Shown here in pieces: positions 55,412-63,786 of a stretch of 64,000 nucleotides of DNA (positions within the stretch are counted from its first letter, which is position 1; every line of letters begins with the position of its first letter). A program made the translations under genes and the position numbers. The stretch is from Methanoregula sp. (GTDB lineage Archaea > Halobacteriota > Methanomicrobia > Methanomicrobiales > Methanospirillaceae). The stretch lies in contig CP112999.1 in NCBI GenBank assembly GCA_026625165.1, positions 124,001 to 188,000 on the forward strand, written 5' to 3'. Below the pieces are notes generated by a model. The model was not told the DNA's origin, did no database searches, and was given only the letters and a program-made list of their open reading frames with translations.

Positions 55412-56056
55412 TTATGGGCCCTTTTTGCAATTGCGGGAATACTCCTCTGCCACCAGAGCGGGATTGGCGGACTCATAGATTGCCCTGCCTACAATGATGC
55501 CATCTGCTATACCGGTGATTGCATGCAGGTCTCCACCCTGTGCACCAGCACCCGGCGCGAAAATCTTCTTTTTTCCGACAACCGCACGCAGCTTTTTAAT
55601 ACGCTCCGGGCGCGTGGCAGGCGCGATGATGCCATCAGCCCCGCATACCAGCGCCACCTGTGCGAGTCGTTCTGCAACACCGCCATGGAAAAATTCGGTG
55701 GCTCCGGGATGGCTCATCTCCGCAACAACATAACACTCCCCGCTGTTGTTATGGGCGCTGTCAACACACGCCTGCACCGCGTCCCTTCCCGTGAACGCGT
55801 GGCATATAATGGCATAGAATCCTCCGGCAAAGACCTGATCTGCGATGAGACGGTTGGTGTTCGGGATATCTGCGACCTTGAAATCGGCAATCAGCGGCAG
55901 TCCGAACTGTTCAAGATCGCGGGCGATCCCCAAACCCACTCTGAGGACAAGCGGGTATCCGATCTTGACCGCATCGATATGGGGCACGCAGGCACGGGTG
56001 ATGTTGACCGCATGTCCTTTGTCGGTAACGTCCAGTGCGAGGATCAATTCAGCCAT
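55412..56056 (-). CDS. pyrF: Orotidine 5'-phosphate decarboxylase
   Basis: The last step of UMP synthesis. The 214-residue protein has the LALDVTD N-terminal strand (about 5-11), the catalytic K-x-D-(x)2-K-D-like DFKVADIPNT (about 58-67), and the phosphate-binding PGAGAQGG (about 167-174), then GIADGIIVGRAIYES. Its start overlaps the deoxyhypusine synthase stop by 8 bases. Confidence 0.95.
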   Translation of the reverse strand: MAELILALDVTDKGHAVNITRACVPHIDAVKIGYPLVLRVGLGIARDLEQFGLPLIADFKVADIPNTNRLIADQVFAGGFYAIICHAFTGRDAVQACVDSAHNNSGECYVVAEMSHPGATEFFHGGVAERLAQVALVCGADGIIAPATRPERIKKLRAVVGKKKIFAPGAGAQGGDLHAITGIADGIIVGRAIYESANPALVAEEYSRNCKKGP

Positions 56057-56987
56057 GGTGCATTCGCTCCATCACCGCAGCAACAAGCAGCGGCAGCGTG
56101 ATTGTGGCATCGCCATAGACGGTCATGGTCTTTGCTTCTTCCGTTATCTTGCCCCACGAACGCGCCTCGTCAAGTGTTGCACCCGAAAGCCCCCCGAGAT
56201 CCGGGCGGTCTCCGGTGAGTTGTACTGCGTAGCTGAACCCGTTGGGCGTCATGAGCATGCTCTGGAGGATGAAATTCTTGGGAACGCCTCCCCCCACTAT
56301 CATTGCACCTGCTTTTTTTGCGGAAAAACACCGGTCCATCAGCGCCTGCATATCCGCGAACGCATCGACCGTCACATTGTTTGTCTGGGAGAAGAGCCAG
56401 TACTGGAGCCCTACCATCGAATCCTGTACAGCGGGGCAATAGACCGGGATTCTTTTTTTTGCCGCGATATTGAGTATCCCGCTCTTTGTACGTGTTCCGA
56501 TATGACTGAGGAGGCTGGAAATAGAGATGCGGCTCTCCGGCTCCAGCTCTGAGAATGTTTTCTGCATGAACTCCTCGAACTGTCCGAACGCCTCATTGGG
56601 GAGGTAGACATCGTAGATCCGGTTGATCTCATCATGCCTGAGTGCAACATCATCACAAAATGCGGTTCCGTGAAAATGCCGGCACCCGATCGCTTCTATG
56701 ATATCATGGGTGAGGTTTGCGCCTGTTGATACCAGGATATCAATATGCCCCTGGGCGATAAGATCGCTGACGATCCTGCCCATGCCGGCAGGCACCATCG
56801 CACCGGCAAGCCCAAAGAACTTCGTTGTGCTTTTTTCCCTGAGCATTGCCTCGTAAATCCCAGCCGCCCGGTAGAGAGCACCCCCGTTATACGCGCCTGC
56901 TCTCCCCATCGCATTGACCAGCTCGCCAACGGTCATCCCCGGTATGAGATGCATCTGGGTGACAGGTTCACTGCATTCCTTTCCCAT
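56049..56987 (-). CDS. dys: Deoxyhypusine synthase
   Basis: A 312-residue enzyme that transfers the aminobutyl group of spermidine to a lysine of aIF-5A. It contains TKFFGLAGAMVPAGMGRIVSDL (about 54-75), STGANLTHDIIEAIG (about 86-100) and the catalytic-lysine block EARSWGKI (about 278-285; Lys in SWGKI). Length fits the family. Same strand, overlapping pyrF; ribosome site is weak. Confidence 0.93.
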   Translation of the reverse strand: MGKECSEPVTQMHLIPGMTVGELVNAMGRAGAYNGGALYRAAGIYEAMLREKSTTKFFGLAGAMVPAGMGRIVSDLIAQGHIDILVSTGANLTHDIIEAIGCRHFHGTAFCDDVALRHDEINRIYDVYLPNEAFGQFEEFMQKTFSELEPESRISISSLLSHIGTRTKSGILNIAAKKRIPVYCPAVQDSMVGLQYWLFSQTNNVTVDAFADMQALMDRCFSAKKAGAMIVGGGVPKNFILQSMLMTPNGFSYAVQLTGDRPDLGGLSGATLDEARSWGKITEEAKTMTVYGDATITLPLLVAAVMERMHHG

Positions 56988-57040
56988 GGGTATCCCTCAC
57001 TCCTGCATGAAATTTGGCGGTGCAAGCTGATAACATTGTG

Positions 57041-58261
57041 TCAGTCCGGAACCCCCCGGCATAACGGCTTTGCCAGATGCCTGCGGGCAGTGGGGGGAAC
57101 TTCATACCATCCTGGTTCCAGCGTCCGTGCTAGGTCCTGTAATTCCCGCTCATTTTTCTTCGCTCCGCACTTTTTACATTTGTACCCCTTTCCTTTGCCA
57201 TCGCTTGTCATCCGCTTGTTGCATGCGGTGCAGAGCGGCGGGTGTGATATGGCGGCGCGTGCAAGGGACACCATCCTTACCTTCTCCAGATTGATGCTCC
57301 CTTTCTTGAAACTCCCGCATGCAATCACCGTATCGCCCGGCACAAGTGCACGTACGATCTGCCTGAAATTTTTTGTGGGCTCGTATGCCATGCACCGTAT
57401 TACGTTATCTCCGGATTTTATCGTAAATGCAACATGCCCGCCGGCACCTGTATTTGGTGTACCCACAACGACCCCCCTCACGCTGTATGAAATCCCCTCA
57501 CGCAGTTCTCCGGCATTGCCGTTTATAATATGGGAATCCGTTCCCTGGTTTGTCACCCAGATCTGTTCGAGACCGGGTTTTTCAGAATCAATCATCGACC
57601 GGGCTATCATCACCCAGCCCGGGCTTTCGCCCCGGATGCCAAAAAGCACCGGGTCCGGTGTATGCGGTACGCAAACAACAACACCGTTCTCTATATCAAC
57701 AGTGTCCCACGTATGCGGAAATGTCGCCTCTTCTGCGGCAAAGAGGCTTTCACGATTTACATCGCGGACCGTCCCCCACTGCTCCGGGTGACGGTAAGCC
57801 AGGACCTCGTACGTTGCATCAGGTAATTCGCTCGCTACCGCGGCGGTTGCGCCAATCAGACCACGCCGGTTTTTATAACCGCGGTATAGCGCACCTGCCG
57901 ATTCAAGGATTTCTACTGCCTCATGAATCTCACAAAAATCCCTCACAGCCTTCCAGTAAAATGCAGGGTCAGGAGGAGTTTTTGCAACAACAACTCCGGG
58001 ATTTGTGTTCTCGCACGCAAAATCGGCCAGGTCCTCAACGGTACTGCAGGCAATATCAAATGCAGTGGCAGGGTTACCTTCAACTCGGAGCGCGATCGCT
58101 GCGTTGCCACGGGTCTTATAGGTAACATTCGGGTTGAGCCGGATGAGACGTGCCTCGCGTACTCGCATACCCCGCCTGATCAGGCGCCGGACGAGCACCG
58201 CCCCGAGGTATGTAGTGCACATTCCCTGTGGGGAATCCGTATCATCGATCCCGATCAGCAT
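57041..58261 (-). CDS. tiaS: tRNA(Ile2) 2-agmatinylcytidine synthetase
   Basis: TiaS attaches agmatine to cytidine 34 of tRNA-Ile2, enabling AUA decoding in archaea. The protein begins LIGIDDTDSPQGMCTTYLGA (residues 2-21), the known TiaS N-terminus, and has an OB-fold in its third quarter and a C-terminal zinc ribbon (CTACNKRMTSDGKGKGYKCKKC). ATG 58261 is favoured over 58294. It shares a short divergent region with the regulator gene at 58306. Confidence 0.93.
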   Translation of the reverse strand: MLIGIDDTDSPQGMCTTYLGAVLVRRLIRRGMRVREARLIRLNPNVTYKTRGNAAIALRVEGNPATAFDIACSTVEDLADFACENTNPGVVVAKTPPDPAFYWKAVRDFCEIHEAVEILESAGALYRGYKNRRGLIGATAAVASELPDATYEVLAYRHPEQWGTVRDVNRESLFAAEEATFPHTWDTVDIENGVVVCVPHTPDPVLFGIRGESPGWVMIARSMIDSEKPGLEQIWVTNQGTDSHIINGNAGELREGISYSVRGVVVGTPNTGAGGHVAFTIKSGDNVIRCMAYEPTKNFRQIVRALVPGDTVIACGSFKKGSINLEKVRMVSLARAAISHPPLCTACNKRMTSDGKGKGYKCKKCGAKKNERELQDLARTLEPGWYEVPPTARRHLAKPLCRGVPD

Positions 58262-58305
58262 GTCTATATTAATATATGCAGAGGCTCTATCCATTCTTAA
58301 CTGCT

Positions 58306-59250
58306 ATGACTCAGGACCGGTCGCTCCAGCTGGTGACAAGCGTTATGATCACCGCTGGGTTTGAAGTGTCCGAGCGCTTCTCGCTAAGGCCGCGGAGTTT
58401 TGACCTTATTGCCCGTAAAAACGGGACAATGCTTGTCATCAAAGTTGTCTCCCACATCGACAGCGTGAGTGATGACGTGGCATTTGACCTTGAGATCATC
58501 GCCCGGCACCTTCGCGGCATCCCGATGATAGTCGGGGAGCGCGCACGTGATGCGGAGCTGGAGCGCGGTGCAGTGTATGTCCGGTATGGCATCTACGCGG
58601 TCAGCGTTGCCACGCTCTATGACTTTTTTGTCGAGAAGATCCCCCCGCTCGTTTATGCTTCGCCCGGCGGGCTGTACGTGAACATCGATGGGGAAGTGAT
58701 CCGGGAAATGCGGGAGCGGCGCGGGATGTCGCTTGGGGATCTCGGGCACCTGCTCGGTGTCTCGCGCAGGACGATCAGCAAGTACGAGAGCGGGATGGGT
58801 ACGACACTTGATGTGGCGATCAGGATCGAGGAAGTTTTCAATGCCGGGGTTGTTGAATCCATTGACCTTCTCAGGCATGAACCTAAAAAAGAGAAAGAAC
58901 CGATCGATCCAAAAGAGCACCAGGAACGGTTAACACCCATCGGTTTTCTGGAAGAGATTGGTATGAAGCTCCACACGCTGCGGGGGGCCCCGTTCCAGGC
59001 GCTGGTCACTTTTGATGAACATACGATCTTTACCAGCTACGGGACGGCGCAGAAGGTGATCAAGCGCGCTGCACTGATCGGCAACCTCTCCAAGATCGCA
59101 AAGAAGCACGCAATGTGCGTGATCACCGATTACTACAAAGAGAAAAAAATCGGGAGAACTCTTTTAATTGGTGAGGACCGTCTTCACCATCTCCGCGACG
59201 GATCCGAGCTGATCGATCTCATCGGAGACTCAGGTTCTGATAAGTTGTAG
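58306..59250 (+). CDS. Archaeal HTH regulator (COG1395 type)
   Basis: A 314-residue regulator: an N-terminal domain with nuclease-like fold (about 1-120), an HTH of the XRE type (about 130-165: GMSLGDLGHLLGVSRRTISK) and a C-terminal domain of about 130 residues. The divergent TATA-like tattaatatatg (58267-58278) serves it or tiaS. ATG 58306 is chosen; the frame is open to 58276. Its last codons (GSDKL and stop) are inside the left inverted repeat of the accessory island, so the repeat overlaps the gene end. Confidence 0.85.
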   Translation: MTQDRSLQLVTSVMITAGFEVSERFSLRPRSFDLIARKNGTMLVIKVVSHIDSVSDDVAFDLEIIARHLRGIPMIVGERARDAELERGAVYVRYGIYAVSVATLYDFFVEKIPPLVYASPGGLYVNIDGEVIREMRERRGMSLGDLGHLLGVSRRTISKYESGMGTTLDVAIRIEEVFNAGVVESIDLLRHEPKKEKEPIDPKEHQERLTPIGFLEEIGMKLHTLRGAPFQALVTFDEHTIFTSYGTAQKVIKRAALIGNLSKIAKKHAMCVITDYYKEKKIGRTLLIGEDRLHHLRDGSELIDLIGDSGSDKL

Positions 59251-59331
59251 GTTGATCAACCGATCTGTCGGTTGGTGATAACTCGCGGTTGGTAGTGGCG
59301 CATATATACTTTAAACATTGAAAAACATCTG
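59226..59331. repeat. Left inverted repeat of the accessory island
   Basis: About 106 bases that reappear, inverted, at 63627-63733. Positions 59233-59257 match 63702-63726 (inverted) without a difference over 25 bases; a 17-base stretch then differs, and a 45-base segment (59275-59319) aligns gap-free with many identities (GTGATAA, GGTTG, ACATT). Both copies end at the start codon of an inward-facing gene. The left copy includes the last six codons of the regulator and the TATA-like atatatac at 59302-59309, the likely promoter of the restriction gene. Confidence 0.85.
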
Positions 59332-60264
59332 ATGGCCCAGAAAGTAGATACAAGACAGCCCTACCCGCGTGATAGTGGCAGTCTGTTATCTTCATCTACA
59401 ATGTACCCAAAACCCACCCCCTTACCAATCGAATCTTTACACACGGCAATAAAATCTGCATTTGAGAGAGCATTAAAAACAAAAAAGGGAAAGCAGAAAA
59501 AAATCCCAGACACTCCAGATAAACTCGTTTCATTGTGTTTAAAACATCTGAAAGAGCGAACCGATCCGATAATCGGAACCGATTTTTATACTCACTTAAG
59601 GGCGGAAGAAATCTTCGATATGGATGCAATCTCTCACGAAATGCAGAGACAACGGATGCAGATTGGCGTTTTTTATCAGTTCTTAATAATTGCTTTAATG
59701 GAAGCATCCCGTCAAAACGGGAATATCCATATTATTCGTGCTTCTGATGGCACAAGAGAAGGGGATGTACTTGCGGATCTAAAACCACCCGGTTGTGAAG
59801 TCGGACTACGGTTGTACATGTCCGTAAAAAAATCGGCGGATACCGTTGGTGGGCAGGATGTTGAGGGAGTGGTAAAGAGGTTGGAGAGAGTTGCAAAACA
59901 AGAGAAGAATCTAACCTCTCCATATCTCTGTGTTATTGCTATTGCAACACCGCAGAATGGAAGAATACAAAGTTATGATAACAGTCGAAGCGTCAAATAC
60001 AATCAAGATGGGTATCCATATTCTGAAAATTGTGAAGTTTGGACACCGGGATTCATTTATCCATTTATCTCTGGAAGGAGTGCGATCGAGATATATTCAG
60101 AATCGATGAAATTCATCGATGCAAATATGCCATTTAATTCTCTGAAGTATCGTGAAGAATGCAACCGACTTCTAAAAAATAAGTTAATAGAGATGGGAAT
60201 TTCAAATTCTGAAGGAATGGTCGTTAAGGAAAAATTATTCGAATATGTCGCCCACGAAGATTAG
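59332..60264 (+). CDS. Putative type II restriction endonuclease
   Basis: A 310-residue soluble protein with no close family I recognise. It is convergent to, and overlaps by 4 bases, a DNA methyltransferase gene, the classic layout of a type II restriction-modification pair. A PD-(D/E)xK-like core may lie at REGDVLADL (Asp about 143-148) and RLYMSVKKS (Lys about 166), with strands predicted around. The start codon at 59332 sits directly after the inverted repeat and its TATA-like box at 59302, so the message would be nearly leaderless; a later ATG at 59401 is possible. Codon use is AT-rich. The target site is unknown. Confidence 0.6.
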   Translation: MAQKVDTRQPYPRDSGSLLSSSTMYPKPTPLPIESLHTAIKSAFERALKTKKGKQKKIPDTPDKLVSLCLKHLKERTDPIIGTDFYTHLRAEEIFDMDAISHEMQRQRMQIGVFYQFLIIALMEASRQNGNIHIIRASDGTREGDVLADLKPPGCEVGLRLYMSVKKSADTVGGQDVEGVVKRLERVAKQEKNLTSPYLCVIAIATPQNGRIQSYDNSRSVKYNQDGYPYSENCEVWTPGFIYPFISGRSAIEIYSESMKFIDANMPFNSLKYREECNRLLKNKLIEMGISNSEGMVVKEKLFEYVAHED

Positions 60265-61163
60265 AATCCCTCTTTAATCATCCGTGTTCCATTAAGATTT
60301 GCCTCTTTTGATATTCGGTCATACGCCGCTTTGCAATATTCTTCATTGTTATCAATAATGATTGAATTTCTATGGAGGTTGATCGCCGCTATCCCAGTTG
60401 TTCCAGATCCCCCGAAAGGATCAATTACAAGGCCGTTATCTGGAGTCAATAACCGAATAAAGAATGCAGGTAATCCGGTCGGGAATACAGCCGGATGTCC
60501 ATAATTTTTTCCAACTAATGGCAGGTCTATAACATTAGAGGGGAGCACTTTTGTTTTACCAACCCAGTTTCTCAAATCTCTCCCAAAACCGCTTTTGTTC
60601 TCGGAGTCGTGCCGTTGAGCACTCTTTCCTTTCAAATTTGCGAGCCGTACTTCAGTCCATCCACCGATAGGTACTTTCACGGCTTCCTGATCCTCGTATG
60701 GCTTTTTGTCCTTAGCGAGATGGAAACAGTATTCCCAACCATCTCGTAATCTGGTTGGCCAATACCCCGGCATTGGATTTGTCTTATACCAAATGTAATC
60801 GTCAATTGCGTACCAATTTCTTTTTTGGAATCCGATCACGGTTTCCCAGACGTAGCGATGTCTTTGACCGGCTACAATTCTGTCCTTAATATTCAGGACG
60901 AAACTACCCTTTGGATTCAGTATGTTAAAGAACGGATCTGAAAAAGTAAACATCCATTCGGCGAACTCATCGGGATGCATACTATCATAATGTTTTTTTC
61001 TGGCATCCGCATACGGTGGGGAAGTAATGATGAGATCGGCGGATTCATTGATTTTTGGGAGCTCTTCTCTACTATCTCCGCAGATTATTTTACAATAGAT
61101 ATTCCCCGATAAAGCCTCTTGTATAGCACCGGAACTTTTTATTTTTGCTCTTCTCGTTTTCAT
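60261..61163 (-). CDS. DNA methyltransferase (N4-cytosine/N6-adenine, beta class)
   Basis: A 300-residue methyltransferase. The catalytic motif IV TSPPYADARKKHYDSM (about 48-63) precedes the SAM-binding motif I DPFGGSGTTGIAAI (about 242-255), the beta-class order. TSPPY is most often linked to N4-methylcytosine, though adenine is possible. The middle region (about 130-215) is the likely target recognition domain. The start ATG at 61163 is 12 bases after the AbrB-like gene's stop, so the two are probably one transcript. The target sequence cannot be read from this. Confidence 0.88.
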   Translation of the reverse strand: MKTRRAKIKSSGAIQEALSGNIYCKIICGDSREELPKINESADLIITSPPYADARKKHYDSMHPDEFAEWMFTFSDPFFNILNPKGSFVLNIKDRIVAGQRHRYVWETVIGFQKRNWYAIDDYIWYKTNPMPGYWPTRLRDGWEYCFHLAKDKKPYEDQEAVKVPIGGWTEVRLANLKGKSAQRHDSENKSGFGRDLRNWVGKTKVLPSNVIDLPLVGKNYGHPAVFPTGLPAFFIRLLTPDNGLVIDPFGGSGTTGIAAINLHRNSIIIDNNEEYCKAAYDRISKEANLNGTRMIKEGF

Positions 61164-61175
61164 ATAAAATCCCGG

Positions 61176-61322
61176 TTACTGTTTATTTTGTCGCTCAATT
61201 TTCTCAATCGTGATCTTGACGTAATCCCCTTCTTGGATGCTCTCAATTTCCCGTACTTCTTGGGGTATCGTAATCCGTCCACCTTGAATTACTTTAAGCG
61301 TAGCAGAATGTAGTTGTGCCAT
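61176..61322 (-). CDS. AbrB/SpoVT-type DNA-binding protein, 48 residues
   Basis: A 48-residue swapped-hairpin DNA-binding protein: MAQLHSATLKVIQGGRITIP, then QEVREIESIQEGDYVKITIE. The GRITIP--VRE motif followed by a GDYVKI strand is the AbrB/MazE signature. It is immediately upstream of the methyltransferase gene (12 bases), where a controller of restriction-modification expression would be expected. AbrB-type proteins as R-M controllers are not the common HTH C-protein type, so the role is inferred. An antitoxin role is the alternative, but no toxin partner is next to it. Confidence 0.82.
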   Translation of the reverse strand: MAQLHSATLKVIQGGRITIPQEVREIESIQEGDYVKITIEKIERQNKQ

Positions 61323-61390
61323 ACAAATCTAAAGTAAGAATACACTTTTAACACATTTAATACTTTCTAAATCAATCGGCATCAAAAGGT

Positions 61391-61434
61391 TTATAATGTA
61401 GTCTAACGTATTATAATGTATAATAACTACATTA
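61391..61434. promoter_or_regulatory. Dyad and direct repeats between AbrB-like gene and transposase
   Basis: The inverted pair TAATGTAGT (61394-61402) and ACTACATTA (61426-61434) is perfect over 9 bases, and TTATAATGTA occurs twice (61391-61400, 61411-61420). This sits between divergent genes. It may be an AbrB operator controlling the R-M transcript or the transposase, or part of the IS left end. Confidence 0.45.
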
Positions 61435-61447
61435 AGATACATAAGAA

Positions 61448-62647
61448 GTGAGTGAAATGATTCGCCAACTCAACAACCCAAGAGAATTAAGAGGACTGGC
61501 AATCCTCAGCCAGCCCGATACCGTCATCCAGACGGATAAGAACCAATGGAATGTCCGATCACAGTCAAAGGACTCGTACTATCAGGTTACCCGGTCATTC
61601 CAAGATCGAAAAGCCCAGATGAACAACCGAGCAACATGGACTTGCTCTTGCCCGGATTATCAAACCCGTCAATTACCCTGCAAGCATATCCACGCCGTTC
61701 AATTCTCCCTGAAACTTGCCGGTGAGATAGAACAGGAAAGCGCAGTTCAACACATCGCAGAAACAGAACAGAAGATCACCTGTCCTTTCTGCAAGAGTGC
61801 GAACATCGCAAAGTGGGGGAACCGAAAAACACAATTCGGATCAGTCCAGCGGTTTGCCTGTCATGACTGCAACCATAAGTTTGTTATCGATAAGGGATTC
61901 TGCCGGATGAAGAACAGCCCCAAGACGATTACCCTCACTCTTGATCTCTATTTCAAGGGAGTGTCACAGAGAAAGATTGCCGATCACCTGAAGCAGTTTG
62001 AAAGTGTCGAAGTAACACAGCCAACGATCCTGAACTGGATTCACAAGTATCTGAAACTACTCTCGAAGTATGCAGAGAAATACAAGGCCGATGTCGGCAA
62101 CATCTGGCACTCCGATGAGACAACCGTGTTCATCAAGAAAGACGGTCAGAAGAAGTGTTATGAGTGGATATGGAATATCATGGACGCTAAGACCCGGTAT
62201 CTCCTCGCGTGTCAGGTTACGGAAACCCGGTTCAAAGAGGATGCGCGTAAGCCACTCCGGAAGGCAAAGGAAACCGCAAACAAAGCACCGGACGCGATTG
62301 TAACCGATGGACTGCACGCGTACCGGGATGCGATTAAAGCAGAGTTCTAAGGTCTTAATGATCGTATTCTAAATCCACACGTCCGGTTAAAAGACTTTGA
62401 AACAAAACCGAATAACAACATCCTTGAGCGGTTAAACGGGACGTTCCGCGAGAGAACGAAAGTTATGCGATCCTTTGACAGCTCCGTTAGCGCGCAGGAG
62501 TTTGTCGCAGGGATGCAGACGTACTATAATTACATCAGACCTCATCAGGGAATCGGAGGATTAACCCCGGCGCAAATGGCTAACATTCCGATCAATCTGA
62601 TGGGGAACAGATGGGAAACAATGATCGGGTTGGCAAGCGAGAAATAA
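61448..62647 (+). pseudogene. DDE transposase with N-terminal SWIM finger, interrupted by TAA
   Basis: An IS-type transposase of 399 codons. The N-terminal SWIM zinc finger (CSCPDYQTRQLPCKHIH, about 61-77) and a zinc ribbon with CPFC/CHDC pairs precede the DDE core: Asp in HSDETTVFI (about 219-227) and VTDGLHAY (about 285-292). An in-frame TAA at 62348-62350 (codon 301) separates the catalytic Glu (NNILERLNG) and the C-terminus (62351-62647). The reading frame after the stop is intact, so a single nonsense mutation explains the break. GTG 61448 or ATG 61457 is the start. The right end abuts the next gene with no space for a terminal repeat. Confidence 0.85.
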
Positions 62648-63307
62648 CTAAGGAAAATAGTCAATCTTATTTTCAGGTTCGTACTTTTTTAAGTGGTATT
62701 CACTGTATTCAGTAATTGAAAAAAGACCGACTATAAATGCCACAATAAAAATAAGGATTGCAACTGGATCAATATCAACTGTGAATCCTTTGTTTAGGAT
62801 AGCCATGTACCCAAATCCTAAAAGCGCCACTATCATCTGAGCTGCAATCAGTGAGAAAAGAAATGATAAAAATCGCTCTCTATGCTGCTCAATAATCATC
62901 TCTCGCTTCTCAAATGGGAAATATTGAGTTATCGGAGTTTTATCTTTTGTTGGATTACCATAAATCCTGATGATAAGGAGTGTTATCATTGTTGATGAAA
63001 CGGCTAATAATGAGGTTAATATTGTGATTTGGATGTTTAAAGTTAAAAGAACCACAAGATAAGAACCGATCAAAGGAATAGAGATGCAAAAATAACTTGC
63101 CCTAACTTTTTCTTTTTTTGATGCTATATCCTCATTTGAAAGTTTATGATACAGTCCAAGTAGAGAAATGTGCTTAGACAAAAAGGGCAGAACATAGAAT
63201 AAAAGGAGCCCGAAAAAAACAACGATTAAAATTAAGGTTATCCAAGGAGGGATTATGGTTTCCTTAGGAATGGATATATTATCGATTACCTGCGATGGAT
63301 TATCCAT
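62648..63307 (-). CDS. Multi-pass membrane protein, unknown
   Basis: A 219-residue protein with about five or six hydrophobic helices (about 19-42, 76-93, 93-115, 147-166, 178-200). Its middle cytoplasmic loop PFEKREMIIEQHRERFLSFL is charged. The C-terminus overlaps nothing, but its stop codon abuts the transposase stop, so a 3' truncation by the insertion cannot be excluded. No family is recognised. It is transcribed from the right-hand repeat inward, with the small membrane gene upstream (19 bases). Confidence 0.65.
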   Translation of the reverse strand: MDNPSQVIDNISIPKETIIPPWITLILIVVFFGLLLFYVLPFLSKHISLLGLYHKLSNEDIASKKEKVRASYFCISIPLIGSYLVVLLTLNIQITILTSLLAVSSTMITLLIIRIYGNPTKDKTPITQYFPFEKREMIIEQHRERFLSFLFSLIAAQMIVALLGFGYMAILNKGFTVDIDPVAILIFIVAFIVGLFSITEYSEYHLKKYEPENKIDYFP

Positions 63308-63326
63308 TGAACTCTCTGGATAAGAT

Positions 63327-63626
63327 TTATTCTTTTAGGAGTTGTTGCTGAGATTTAAGCTGTTCAGATTTCCGCCTGTCTAAACGGATCATAATCAATA
63401 CGAACAAGTTCATTAAAAATATTCCAAGTAAGACGTACTGAAGTAGGATGAATACAATACTTGCTCCACCAACAACAAATGGCAGACCGTTTAGTAATAC
63501 TTGAATTAAATTACCCCATGACACGGATAACCACTCCTTTTTTTGGTGATGTTTTCCTGCGCTGCCCGCATTGCAATAAATTTTACTATAATCTAAAAAA
63601 CAAATCATACTCTCGCGCGTCATCAT
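63327..63626 (-). CDS. Small membrane protein of the island
   Basis: A 99-residue protein, MMTRESMICFLDYSKIYCNA at the N-terminus, two or three hydrophobic segments (about 37-52, 52-80), and a basic tail RRKSEQLKSQQQLL. The ATG at 63626 is preferred over an upstream GTG (63674) because the equivalent place in the left repeat carries the restriction gene's start. It is followed by the larger membrane protein, so the two may form one transcript. Function unknown; could be linked to defence or toxicity (speculative). Confidence 0.6.
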   Translation of the reverse strand: MMTRESMICFLDYSKIYCNAGSAGKHHQKKEWLSVSWGNLIQVLLNGLPFVVGGASIVFILLQYVLLGIFLMNLFVLIMIRLDRRKSEQLKSQQQLLKE

Positions 63627-63733
63627 ATAAATATTCTGTAATGTTTTAAGATCAATCGGCGCATTATCAACCACGACTTATCACACGCGTTGAAATTTAT
63701 CGATCAACCTACAACTTATCAGAACCGAGACTC
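63627..63733. repeat. Right inverted repeat of the accessory island
   Basis: The inverted counterpart of 59226-59331. Its 63702-63726 segment is identical over 25 bases to the inverse of 59233-59257. The homologous stretch continues gap-free to near the start codon of the small membrane gene at 63626. It therefore holds a reversed copy of the end of the regulator gene (stop included) and the promoter-like part. It adjoins the thermosome promoter on the other side. Confidence 0.85.
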
Positions 63734-63735
63734 AT

Positions 63736-63752
63736 AATATTTATATAGAACC
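63736..63752 (+). promoter_or_regulatory. TATA box of the thermosome gene
   Basis: The tttatata (63740-63747) lies about 40 bases upstream of the ATG at 63787, a good archaeal TATA box position with a 15-20 base leader that carries GTGGTGAT before the start. It begins only a few bases after the right inverted repeat ends, so the island insertion left the promoter intact. Confidence 0.6.
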
Positions 63753-63786
63753 ACAAACCAATTTTAGTGCTAAAAGTGGTGATACT

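Noticed and set aside
62348-62350. Stop codon as possible recoding site (e.g. pyrrolysine) in the transposase
   Set aside because: The codon is TAA, not the TAG used for pyrrolysine, and no recoding signal is seen; nonsense mutation is simpler.
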